From the NCBI GenBank assembly GCA_944351765.1, contig CALVPR010000003.1, positions 1 to 57,366 of the forward strand: 57,366 nucleotides of DNA, in the 5' to 3' direction. Source of the stretch: an uncultured Bacilli bacterium (GTDB lineage: Bacteria; Bacillota_I; Bacilli_A; RF39; UBA660). The notes below the pieces were generated by a model. It was not told the origin of the DNA. It worked only from the letters and a program-made list of their open reading frames with translations, and made no database searches. The number at the start of each line of letters is the position of its first letter. Positions within the stretch are counted from its first letter, which is position 1. Made by a program: the position numbers and the translations under genes. This document shows, piece by piece, positions 34,877 to 42,843 of this stretch.

Positions 34877-34905
34877 TTGTTATTTGCATGAAAAAATGAT
34901 ACAAT
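34877..34905 (+). promoter_or_regulatory. Promoter of the ZIP transporter gene
   Basis: TTGTTA (34877-34882), a 17-nt spacer and TACAAT (34900-34905), followed by TAGGAGG. Confidence 0.55.
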
Positions 34906-34924
34906 TGTGTTAGGAGGAATGTAT

Positions 34925-35659
34925 ATGGCTTTGTTAATTACATTGATAGTTGGTTTATTTACTTTTGTAGGGTGTTTAATAATATTTTTTATCAAAAATA
35001 ATAAAAAAATTGTCGATTTTTCTGTAAGTGTTGGATTTGGTGTATTATTAACACTTATTCTTTTAGAATTAATACCAGAAACCTTAGAATTAATTCAAAC
35101 TAAATTTATGTTAGTTGGTTCAATAGTTACGGTTTTGGTTGTTTCAGCACTCGGAATAATAGCCTTAAAAATATTAGATAAATTTATTCCTGATCACGAT
35201 TCTAGCAACAAAGATAATCTTGTTCATATAGGGATAATGACATCAGTTGCTTTAATTATTCATAATCTTTTAGAGGGAATGGCTATTTATACATCAGTTA
35301 ATTCTTCTTTAAAATTTGGAGGAATGTTAAGTTTAGGTGTAGCTCTTCATAATATACCATTAGGTATGAGTATAACATCAATGTTTTATAAGAATGGTAA
35401 AGATAATAAGAAAGCAATTATTGTAAGTTTACTTCTTTCTTTATCAACTTTTGTAGGTGGGCTTATTACATTTATGTTTGCGGGTTCAACGTTGGATGAT
35501 TTTTCTCGAGGAATTTTATTAACTTTAACTTTAGGAATGCTAATTTATATTGTTATTTTTGAATTACTACCTCATGTGTTGGAAAACAAAAATAAAAATA
35601 GTACTATTTTTGGAATTATTATTGGAGTTACTTTGTTGATATTAAGTACATTAATTTAG
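34925..35659 (+). CDS. ZIP-family divalent metal transporter
   Basis: A 244-aa membrane protein with eight helices. The ZIP metal-site signatures are IIHNLLEGMAIYTS in TM4 and ALHNIPLGMSI in TM5. A short His/Asp loop (PDHDSSNKDN) lies between TM3 and TM4. The start at 34925 is 7 nt after GGAGG; the in-frame ATG at 34919 is too close. It probably imports Zn, Fe or Mn. The tandem repeats ahead of its promoter could be a metal-regulator site. Confidence 0.9.
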   Translation: MALLITLIVGLFTFVGCLIIFFIKNNKKIVDFSVSVGFGVLLTLILLELIPETLELIQTKFMLVGSIVTVLVVSALGIIALKILDKFIPDHDSSNKDNLVHIGIMTSVALIIHNLLEGMAIYTSVNSSLKFGGMLSLGVALHNIPLGMSITSMFYKNGKDNKKAIIVSLLLSLSTFVGGLITFMFAGSTLDDFSRGILLTLTLGMLIYIVIFELLPHVLENKNKNSTIFGIIIGVTLLILSTLI

Positions 35660-35675
35660 TAAAGTAGGTATTAAT

Positions 35676-37184
35676 ATGAAAAGAATTTATAAAGTTTTAT
35701 TTTGCGTAATGTTATTAGTATTTTTAATATTTATAAATTATATTTTAAAAGATAATGATTTATATTATTTTCTATTTTCTTTTAGTATGTTTATTATTTT
35801 TATAAATTCTTTTTCACATATTAATATAGAAGAAAAAATAATTGAATTAAAAGATAAAAAATATGATAATAGTCAAGTAAAGTTATTTTATGCTATTATT
35901 GGATCAGTATTATTTATTAATTTTTTATATTTTTTAGTTGTATATATATTAAATATTTTTCTAAATGAAAGTATATATTTTGAAAAATATATTTATATTT
36001 CTTATGCTATGGTTTGTTCTATATGGGTAATTCCAACTGTAAATGTTATAACTCAATATTTAAGTGGAAAAGGTAATAAAAATCTGTCATGTTTAATTAA
36101 ACGATTATTTTATTGCTTTTGGTTTATTTCTATAATAATTTTATTAATAGTGTATTATTATACTTCTTTTAATAAAAATTTGTTTATAATACTTATTTAT
36201 TTATTGCAATATATATCATTTATACTTGTTGTCTTAATTTTATCAACTTTAATTAAAGGTAAAGGCATTTTTAAATTAGGAAATTTGAAAAAACGAAAAG
36301 AAAATAATGAAAATATACTTAGTGATGTGAAATTTATTTTGAAAAATAATATTTATTATTCAATAAAAAATATTATTAATATTAGTTATTATTATTTTTC
36401 AATAGTAATCACATATGTAGTTATAATATATAAGTATAATTATCCATATAATGAAACTGTTATAATTATTACAGATACATACTTTTATTTCTTTTTATTA
36501 ATATTAATTTTATGCACAATATTTATAGAAAAATATAAATCAACTGTTTTAGATATAATGATTGATATTAAAGAAAAGAGTCAAAAGGGATTAGAAATAG
36601 TAAATTTATTTGTTAATATAATTAAAAATATATTACCACTAACTTTATTATTGTGTATATTGTCTGGTCCAATATTAAAAATAATATTTAATAATAGTAA
36701 TTCTGTTATATTTATGTTGTTAATTTGGATTTTCCCATTTATTGTTTTATATTCTATTTCATTAAAAATAATTGAAGTTAGTTCTTTAAGAAAAAATATA
36801 ATATATACTATTTTATTTTCTGGTTTATTAGTAAAGGTTATATTTACATTACCTATGATAAATTCCTTCTATAGAATGGGATATAATGTAATTTATGGTG
36901 ATATTATTGCTTCTATTATGGGATTGTTTACTTCTTTTATAGTGATGATTATATATATAAATAAAAAATATAAAATTAATTTTACTAAAGTATTTGAAAA
37001 AATATTAAATGTAATATATGAAAGTATTTTATTGTGTTTAATTTTAGTAATTTGTAGTATGATTATTCCTTTAAATGTAAATAGTAATTTAGAAGCTTTG
37101 GTAGTAATATTAGTTTATGTAATAATTTATGAATTGTTTTTAATATTAAAAAGAGTAATAAAGAAAGTGTTAGGAGGCAACTAA
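35676..37184 (+). CDS. Polytopic membrane protein, MOP-flippase-like
   Basis: A 502-aa integral membrane protein with roughly 12-14 helices and very high Ile, Phe, Tyr and Asn content. The central cytoplasmic loop (about 195-225) and the second-half motif LPLTLLLCILSGPILKIIF recall Wzx/SpoVB-type flippases of the MOP superfamily. Sequence conservation is weak. It overlaps the next gene by one base (TAATG), so the two are translated together. A role in exporting a lipid-linked glycan is inferred only. Confidence 0.6.
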   Translation: MKRIYKVLFCVMLLVFLIFINYILKDNDLYYFLFSFSMFIIFINSFSHINIEEKIIELKDKKYDNSQVKLFYAIIGSVLFINFLYFLVVYILNIFLNESIYFEKYIYISYAMVCSIWVIPTVNVITQYLSGKGNKNLSCLIKRLFYCFWFISIIILLIVYYYTSFNKNLFIILIYLLQYISFILVVLILSTLIKGKGIFKLGNLKKRKENNENILSDVKFILKNNIYYSIKNIINISYYYFSIVITYVVIIYKYNYPYNETVIIITDTYFYFFLLILILCTIFIEKYKSTVLDIMIDIKEKSQKGLEIVNLFVNIIKNILPLTLLLCILSGPILKIIFNNSNSVIFMLLIWIFPFIVLYSISLKIIEVSSLRKNIIYTILFSGLLVKVIFTLPMINSFYRMGYNVIYGDIIASIMGLFTSFIVMIIYINKKYKINFTKVFEKILNVIYESILLCLILVICSMIIPLNVNSNLEALVVILVYVIIYELFLILKRVIKKVLGGN

Positions 37185-38668
37185 TGAAAAATAAAAAAAT
37201 TATTATATTTTTTGGATTAATGGCTATATTGATTTTGCTATTTACTAGTAAGTATTCTATTTTATATCCTTTTAATGATTGGCAAGATTCAAATTCCTTT
37301 CTAACGGTAGCTAGGAGCATGTTAGATGGTAAAATACTTTATAAAGATATAATTGAACAAAAAGGACCTATATTATATTTAATATATATCTTAGGAGAAT
37401 TTTTATCAATTGGTAAGATATCAGGTGTTTTTTTACTAGAAATTTTTTCGCTTACTTTTGTATTTTATTATGCATATAAGATAATGAATTTATTTACATC
37501 AACAAAGTATGGATATCTTTTAATACCAATTTTTGGAGTATTTATTTGTACAAGTTATTCATTTGTGCATGGTGGTAGTGCTGAAGAATTTTGCTTGCCT
37601 TTTTTAATGGTAAGTTTGTATTATTTTCTTTATCACTTTATGAAAAAAGAACTTACATACAAACAAATTTTTATAAATGGAGTTATTTCTATGATAGTAG
37701 GACTCATAAAATTTAGTTTGTTAGGTTTTTGGTTTGGATTTATGGCAATTATCTTTTTTGATTTAATTAGCAAAAAAGAATATAAAAAAGCATTTGTTAG
37801 TTGCGTAATCTTTTTATTGGGAATGTTCTTAATAGGAACTGTATTTGTAATATATTTTGTATTAAATGATGCTTTAGGAGATTTTATTTATTCATATTTT
37901 TTGATTAATGCTGGTTCTTATGCAAAAGAAAGTAGTAATATAATTACTAGAATTGTTAGATGTTTTGTAGAAGGATTTATTAATTTAGGTAGAAATTTAG
38001 GATTTTTAGTATTAACTCCATTTCTTATATATTCAATTTTTAAAATATTTAAAGAAAACAAAGTTAGAGTAGCTATAATATCTATTTTTATATTATTATT
38101 TTTGGGTATATATATTGGACTTAGATCATACAAATATTATACAATCCCACTTTTAATATTTTATATATTTGTGTTTATATTTATAAATATTAAATTTAAA
38201 AATAAAATTAATTGCAATAAAGCAGTTTTGTTGATTATTTATATAATATTAATTGGAATAAGTTCTTATTCTTTTGCTAATTATCGAAGTTATATTTTGA
38301 CTAGTGAAGAAGATTATGCTCAGTTTAGAATTGCAAATATTATTAAGGATCAGTCAAAAAATCCTACGGTTATAAATTATGGATCTTTAGATTATGGTTT
38401 TTATAATATTTTAAATATTATTCCAAATTGTAAATATTTTCATAGAATGAATATTCCTTATGATAAGTTACCTGATAATTATGATGTACAAAAAGAGTAT
38501 ATTAATAATAGAAAAGTAGAATATGTAATAGTTGGAATTCGTAATGATAATAAACAAATTAAAGATGATTTTGAATTTATAGAAAAAAATTATGTATTAA
38601 TTTACGAAGATAATCAAGTCTATGAAAAATATCAAGTACATTTCTATTTGTTTAAATTAAGAAATTAG
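37184..38668 (+). CDS. GT-C (PMT-like) membrane glycosyltransferase
   Basis: A 494-aa polytopic protein with about 11 helices. The first extracellular loop reads PFNDWQDSNSFLTVARSML and then DIIEQKGPILYLIY. This is the Asp plus QKGP signature of ArnT/PMT-like GT-C enzymes that use polyprenyl-phosphate sugars. The C-terminal segment (about 390-490) is extracytoplasmic. It is coupled to the flippase-like gene before it. Acceptor unknown: teichoic acid, protein or capsule are all possible. Confidence 0.72.
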   Translation: MKNKKIIIFFGLMAILILLFTSKYSILYPFNDWQDSNSFLTVARSMLDGKILYKDIIEQKGPILYLIYILGEFLSIGKISGVFLLEIFSLTFVFYYAYKIMNLFTSTKYGYLLIPIFGVFICTSYSFVHGGSAEEFCLPFLMVSLYYFLYHFMKKELTYKQIFINGVISMIVGLIKFSLLGFWFGFMAIIFFDLISKKEYKKAFVSCVIFLLGMFLIGTVFVIYFVLNDALGDFIYSYFLINAGSYAKESSNIITRIVRCFVEGFINLGRNLGFLVLTPFLIYSIFKIFKENKVRVAIISIFILLFLGIYIGLRSYKYYTIPLLIFYIFVFIFINIKFKNKINCNKAVLLIIYIILIGISSYSFANYRSYILTSEEDYAQFRIANIIKDQSKNPTVINYGSLDYGFYNILNIIPNCKYFHRMNIPYDKLPDNYDVQKEYINNRKVEYVIVGIRNDNKQIKDDFEFIEKNYVLIYEDNQVYEKYQVHFYLFKLRN

Positions 38669-38670
38669 TA

Positions 38671-38698
38671 TTGTTATCTAACCAAAATTATAGTATAA
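38671..38698 (+). promoter_or_regulatory. Promoter of the EIIB-like gene
   Basis: A TTGTTA-type -35 near 38671, a spacer of about 17 nt and TATAAT ending near 38698. AAGGTGG follows. Confidence 0.55.
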
Positions 38699-38720
38699 TC
38701 ATGTTGGAAGGTGGAATAAA

Positions 38721-39038
38721 ATGGAATACTACCAATATATAACAATTGTTGTAATATTAGTTATAATTGCTTTGGCAATTATTAAGAGCAATAAAAAAGA
38801 TTTAAAATTAGAATTAAACAAGTTAGTAGAATATTTAGGGGGGAAAGATAATATTTTGGAAACAGAGGTTGAAATGTCTAGATTCAAGGTGACTTTAAAA
38901 GATATCACTAAAGCTAATAAAGAAGGAATTATTAAACTTGGCGCAAAAGGAGTTGTTGAAATAGACGATCAATTGAAAATTATATTAGGTAATAATGCAA
39001 AGCAATTAAAAAAATATATTGATGAAATAAAACTGTAG
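38721..39038 (+). CDS. Membrane-anchored PTS EIIB-like protein lacking the phosphocysteine
   Basis: A 105-aa protein: one N-terminal helix (about 5-24), then a glucose-type EIIB fold (about 32-104). The EIIB block KLVEYLGGKDNILETEVEMS and the GAKGVVEIDDQLKIILG block are clear. Functional EIIB domains carry a phosphorylated Cys before TRLR. Here the aligned positions read EVEMSRFKV, with no Cys anywhere in the protein. It is therefore unlikely to carry phosphate and may be a sensor or binding module. It is a single gene with its own terminator. Confidence 0.75.
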   Translation: MEYYQYITIVVILVIIALAIIKSNKKDLKLELNKLVEYLGGKDNILETEVEMSRFKVTLKDITKANKEGIIKLGAKGVVEIDDQLKIILGNNAKQLKKYIDEIKL

Positions 39039-39062
39039 AACACAAAAGTGTTCTTTTTTTTA
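39038..39062 (+). terminator. Terminator of the EIIB-like gene
   Basis: The stem GAACAC/GTGTTC, loop AAAA, is followed by eight or more T. It begins at the stop codon. Confidence 0.9.
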
Positions 39063-39127
39063 TATAATATTAAATTTAATTATTTAAACAAAATGAATGT
39101 GTTAGTTTTTACTAAAAAAATGCAATT

Positions 39128-39171
39128 TTTGACAAAATTCGACAATTTTCGACAAAAATAACTACTATAAT
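39128..39171 (+). promoter_or_regulatory. Tandem Spo0A boxes in the kinase promoter
   Basis: TTCGACA occurs at 39138-39144 and 39148-39154; it is the reverse complement of the Spo0A box TGTCGAA. A third, one-mismatch copy TTTGACA is at 39128-39134. All three are spaced exactly 10 bp. TATAAT at 39166-39171 has no good -35, because the last box covers that region. This is the layout of Spo0A-controlled sigma-A promoters. Confidence 0.7.
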
Positions 39172-39194
39172 AAATAAAAAGGAGATTTTAAAAT

Positions 39195-40430
39195 ATGGTT
39201 TTATTTGAAGAAGTGTTATTAAATATTATGTTGGTTTCGTTTCCTATACTTATTTATTTTGTTTATGGATGTTATACGGAAATATTAAATAAAAAATATA
39301 ATATATTTGTCTTGGGGTTTGCATTGTTTTCTTCTTTATATTTATGTTTAAAATATGGAACTACATCATCTAATAATATAATGTTATTATTTTGTAATGT
39401 TCCAATTGTTATAGCATATACCAAGAAGAAAGAAATTATAGGAGTAATTTTATCAATATTATCAATATTATATTGTTATTATATTTTTGATTATGAAATT
39501 ATTCTTATGTTAATAAAATATATTTTATATTTTATACTTTATTGTTTAACAAAGAATAAAATTAATTCTATTGAGTTTGTATCAGTAATTTGTGTAATTC
39601 AAGGATTCTTTTTGTCTTTTGAATATTTTTTTGCAAATGAAAGTAGTAATATCTTTATGATTCTTAATATGTTGTTTACAGTATTGGTAATATATTCTAC
39701 AACAATATTTATAATGTTTTTATTACAATTAGGGGATAAAATAACTACATTATATAGTAATTTAAAATTATTAGAAAAAGATAAACAAATAAAAGAATCT
39801 TTATTTAAAATAACACATGAAATAAAAAATCCAATTGCTGTTTGTAAAGGTTATTTAGACATGTTAGATATTAATAATAAAGAAAAGGTAGTAAGATATG
39901 TTCCTATTATAAGAGAAGAAATTGATAGATGTTTAAATATTATGACAGATTTTATGCAATTTAGTAAAATTAAATTAGATAAGGAGTTAGTTGATATAAA
40001 TTTATTGTTAGATGATGTTTATGATAGTTTTAAGATATTAAATAAGTTAAAAAATATAGAATTAAACTATGTTGAAAATGATGATGAAGTTTATATTAAT
40101 GGTGATTATAATAGATTGAAACAAGTGTTAATAAATTTACTTAAAAATAGTGCAGAAGCAATTGAAAATAAGGGAATTATTTCTATTAATAGTGAATCTG
40201 ATAATAAATGTTTTGTAATTACGATTAAAGATAATGGTAAAGGAATGACAAAAGAAACTTTAGAAAAAATAAAAGAAATTTTTTACACTACTAAAGAAAA
40301 GGGAAGTGGAATAGGTGTTTCTTTATCTAATGAAATTATTAAAGCTCATGGTGGAAAATTAGAATATTCTTCATCAGTAGGTGTGGGAACTGAAGTAAAA
40401 ATTATTTTACCAATTATTAATAACATTTAG
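39195..40430 (+). CDS. KinB-like membrane sensor histidine kinase
   Basis: A 411-aa kinase with about six N-terminal helices (10-178) and almost no extracellular domain. The HisKA box FKITHEIKNPIAVCKGYLDML, with H208, is of the sporulation-kinase (KinB/KinD) type. The HATPase has NLLKNSAEAIE and GSGIGVSLSNEII. There is no adjacent response regulator, as expected for an orphan phosphorelay kinase feeding Spo0F/Spo0A. The promoter carries tandem Spo0A boxes, so feedback control of sporulation entry is likely (inference). GGAG precedes the ATG. Confidence 0.8.
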   Translation: MVLFEEVLLNIMLVSFPILIYFVYGCYTEILNKKYNIFVLGFALFSSLYLCLKYGTTSSNNIMLLFCNVPIVIAYTKKKEIIGVILSILSILYCYYIFDYEIILMLIKYILYFILYCLTKNKINSIEFVSVICVIQGFFLSFEYFFANESSNIFMILNMLFTVLVIYSTTIFIMFLLQLGDKITTLYSNLKLLEKDKQIKESLFKITHEIKNPIAVCKGYLDMLDINNKEKVVRYVPIIREEIDRCLNIMTDFMQFSKIKLDKELVDINLLLDDVYDSFKILNKLKNIELNYVENDDEVYINGDYNRLKQVLINLLKNSAEAIENKGIISINSESDNKCFVITIKDNGKGMTKETLEKIKEIFYTTKEKGSGIGVSLSNEIIKAHGGKLEYSSSVGVGTEVKIILPIINNI

Positions 40431-40469
40431 TATTAATTGAATTTGTGGTATAATTTATTTGGTGGTTTA

Positions 40470-40733
40470 ATGATAGATGATATATTTTTAAAAAATTTAC
40501 CTACAATTGATTTGCATGGATATGACAGAGATAGTGCAAGGGTTAAAGTAGAAGATTTTATCAAAGAAAATGTAATTATGAGAAACAATAAAATTGTTAT
40601 TATACATGGAATAGGAGAAGGAATAGTAAAAAAAAGTGTTCATGAAGTTTTAAAAAAAAGTCATTGGGTAGAAAAATTTGAAATAGATATTTATAATGAA
40701 GGATGTACTGTTGTTTGGATAAAATTTGACTAA
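40470..40733 (+). CDS. Small Smr-domain protein
   Basis: An 87-aa stand-alone Smr domain, with the DLHG motif in TIDLHGYDRDSARVKVE and the second conserved block IVIIHGIGEGIVKKSVHEVL. Smr domains are nicking nucleases or RNA-binding modules, e.g. the C-terminus of MutS2 and stalled-ribosome nucleases. The start at 40470 follows GGTGGT; an earlier in-frame ATG at 40437 lies before the TATAAT at 40449-40454 and is rejected. Confidence 0.85.
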   Translation: MIDDIFLKNLPTIDLHGYDRDSARVKVEDFIKENVIMRNNKIVIIHGIGEGIVKKSVHEVLKKSHWVEKFEIDIYNEGCTVVWIKFD

Positions 40734-40745
40734 ATTTTTAATATG

Positions 40746-40756
40746 TGTTATAATTA
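40746..40756 (+). promoter_or_regulatory. Extended -10 promoter of the two small paralogues
   Basis: TGT-TATAAT (40746-40754) lies about 27 nt before the ATG, behind AAGGGGGGATGA. Confidence 0.5.
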
Positions 40757-40781
40757 ATTTGTTTTAAGGGGGGATGATAAA

Positions 40782-41066
40782 ATGTCAAAAACATATAAAG
40801 GAATGTTTGTTAGCAGTACAGTTAGTTCAATTAAGAAGGAAAAGATGTTAGAAAGTAAATCTAAAAAAGCAAGAGCAACAAACAAAGAAAAGTCAGAAAA
40901 AGATATTATGATGGCTAAAGGATTAGAGTTTGTAGAAAATGGAATACCATTTGATATGGCTCCTGAAGAATTACAAAAACATTATTTCTTTAAAATTGGA
41001 TATGAAATCGGAATTAGAAGACAAAAAATAAACAATAATCAAACTGATAGTAAGGTGAGAAGGTAA
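40782..41066 (+). CDS. Small basic protein of unknown function (paralogue A)
   Basis: A 94-aa soluble protein, rich in Lys, with a very strong AAGGGGGGATGAT ribosome-binding site. I do not recognise a family. Its C-terminal half ends HYFFKIGYEIGIRR, which matches KYFFNVGYQIGNRR in the next gene, with further similarity before it (GLEFVENG versus GIRYAYSD). It shares one base with the next gene (TAATG), so both are made together. The Lys/Ser-rich N-terminus (about 15-42) is probably unstructured or helical. The repeated motif could be a nucleic-acid or partner-binding helix; that is a guess. Confidence 0.75.
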   Translation: MSKTYKGMFVSSTVSSIKKEKMLESKSKKARATNKEKSEKDIMMAKGLEFVENGIPFDMAPEELQKHYFFKIGYEIGIRRQKINNNQTDSKVRR

Positions 41067-41500
41067 TGTCAAATTATTTAAGAACTAAATACGTATTAAG
41101 CGAATATTCTAGATTTGGAGCTAAACAGTATGTAGCTAGTCAAATTGAACTTGATAAAAAGTTTGAAAAGCATTTAGAAACTTTGGATAGAGAAAAAAGA
41201 AAAGAAATAAGTAAAAATTTGAAAGTAGAAACAATAGAAGCAGGAATTAGATATGCTTATTCTGATTTTGAAGGAATAGGAATTGACCATTTGGAAATGG
41301 ATAAAAAAATAAAATATTTCTTCAATGTTGGGTATCAAATTGGAAATAGAAGAATTTATATAAAGGGGTTATCTTTAGGAGAAAGTGGATTGACTTTACA
41401 TGAATCAACATTTGGGTTTGAAAGTCATCATGCTTTTAAAAAAGGGTATAACTCTGCTAGAGAAAAATTAATAAAAGTTCAAAAAAAAGTCATAAAGTAA
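41066..41500 (+). CDS. Small basic protein of unknown function (paralogue B)
   Basis: A 144-aa soluble protein, probably mostly helical in its N-terminal half. It shares KYFFNVGYQIGNRR with the upstream paralogue. A weaker second copy lies near the C-terminus (HHAFKKGYNSAREK), so the Phe-x2-Gly-Tyr-x-x-(Gly/Ala)-Arg unit occurs three times across the pair. The preceding gene ends in the ribosome-binding site (AAGGTGAGAAGG). A strong terminator follows. No function can be assigned. Confidence 0.75.
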   Translation: MSNYLRTKYVLSEYSRFGAKQYVASQIELDKKFEKHLETLDREKRKEISKNLKVETIEAGIRYAYSDFEGIGIDHLEMDKKIKYFFNVGYQIGNRRIYIKGLSLGESGLTLHESTFGFESHHAFKKGYNSAREKLIKVQKKVIK

Positions 41501-41513
41501 AATGACTTTTTTT
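41482..41513 (+). terminator. Terminator after the small paralogues
   Basis: AAAAAAAGTCAT and ATGACTTTTTTT pair around an eight-base loop. The stop codon of paralogue B is in the loop. Confidence 0.85.
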
Positions 41514-41554
41514 AAATAATATAGTATAATATTGAATTGAAAGGATTTGACAAT

Positions 41555-41896
41555 ATGAGTATTAAATTAGAAAGATTAGGAAATATCTTTACGGAGGAAA
41601 TAAGTAAAATAATTCAAACAGAACTAAGGGATGAGTCTATTGAATTTGTAACTATTACATACACTAAAATATCTAGTGATTTATCTTATGCCAAAGTTTA
41701 TTTTACTGTCCTTGATATAGAAAAAAAGAAAGAAATGGAATTAAAATTAAATAATGCTAGTAAGTTTATTAGAAGCAAATTGTTTGATCGTGTAGAAATT
41801 AGAAAAATGCCAGAACTTACATTTGTTTATGATGAATCAGTAGAATATGGAAATAAAATAGAGCATATTATAGAAGAAATAAAGAAAGAGGATTAA
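41555..41896 (+). CDS. rbfA: Ribosome-binding factor A
   Basis: A 113-aa KH-fold protein that matures the 30S subunit at the 5' end of 16S rRNA. It shows RLGNIFTEEISKIIQTELRD, FVTITYTKISSDLSYAKVYF and the C-terminal RKMPELTFVYDESVEYG. The start at 41555 has AAGGA about 9 nt upstream; an in-frame start at 41537 lies before it. It is first in rbfA-nrnA-truB, the usual neighbours downstream of infB, which is absent here. Confidence 0.94.
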   Translation: MSIKLERLGNIFTEEISKIIQTELRDESIEFVTITYTKISSDLSYAKVYFTVLDIEKKKEMELKLNNASKFIRSKLFDRVEIRKMPELTFVYDESVEYGNKIEHIIEEIKKED

Positions 41897-41897
41897 A

Positions 41898-42842
41898 ATG
41901 CAATATAAAAAAGTAATTGATATTATAAACAATTCTACTAATATAGCTATTGTTACCCATGAGTCTCCTGATGGAGATGCAATCGGTAGTAGTACTGCTG
42001 TGTATTTGGCTTTAAAAAAATTAAATAAGAAAGCAGATTTAATTATTAAAGAATATTCTAGTGTTTTTAATGTTGTTGATATATTAAATGAAAGTATTAG
42101 AGAACCTAGAAATATAAATTATGATTTAGTATTTGTAGTAGACAGCGCTAATGCTGAAAGATTAAACGAGATAAATATTTTAAAAAATGCCAATGAAATT
42201 ATAAATATTGATCATCATATAAGTAATAATTTATTTGGTACATACAATATAGTTGATGGAAAATCACCAGCATGTTGTCAAGTATTAATTAAAGTATTTA
42301 ATAGTTTAGGAATAGATATTGATAAAGAAATTGCTACTTCATTATTAGTAGGAATTATTACTGATACCAATGGTTTTAGAAATCAATCTACTAATAAAGA
42401 AACTTTTATTGATGTAGCAAATATGTTGGATTTGGGTGTTAATTTAAGTGAAATATATATGAAAGTTTTGTCTACCAATACTTTAGCACAGTTTGAATTA
42501 AAGAAAATAGCTAATAATAGATTAGAATTTTTTGAAAATGGGAAAATTGCTTTCACATATATAACAGAAGAAGATAAAAAAAATGTAAATGCCCAAATAG
42601 GAGATCATGAAGGAATAGTAGATATAGGGAGATCTATTGAAGGAGTAGAAGTATCAATATTTTTACATGAAAAAGATGGTATTTATAAAGTATCATTAAG
42701 ATCTAATTCTTATGTAAATGTATCAGAAATAGGAATTATTTTTAACGGTGGTGGCCATTTTTATGCTTCTGGTTTTGTAAGTGATTTACCTTTAATAGAA
42801 TTAAAAAATAAATTAATTGAAGAAGTGGCAAAAAGGTTGTAA
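41898..42842 (+). CDS. nrnA: DHH/DHHA1 phosphoesterase, NrnA-like
   Basis: A 314-aa bifunctional oligoribonuclease/pAp phosphatase. The DHH domain has THESPDGDAIGSS, VFVVDSANAERL and NIDHHISNN as metal-binding motifs. The DHHA1 domain ends in GGGHFYASGF. It degrades short RNAs and 3'-phosphoadenosine-5'-phosphate and can hydrolyse linear dinucleotides from c-di-AMP. It starts 1 nt after rbfA behind AAAGAGGA. Confidence 0.93.
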   Translation: MQYKKVIDIINNSTNIAIVTHESPDGDAIGSSTAVYLALKKLNKKADLIIKEYSSVFNVVDILNESIREPRNINYDLVFVVDSANAERLNEINILKNANEIINIDHHISNNLFGTYNIVDGKSPACCQVLIKVFNSLGIDIDKEIATSLLVGIITDTNGFRNQSTNKETFIDVANMLDLGVNLSEIYMKVLSTNTLAQFELKKIANNRLEFFENGKIAFTYITEEDKKNVNAQIGDHEGIVDIGRSIEGVEVSIFLHEKDGIYKVSLRSNSYVNVSEIGIIFNGGGHFYASGFVSDLPLIELKNKLIEEVAKRL

Positions 42843-42843
42843 T

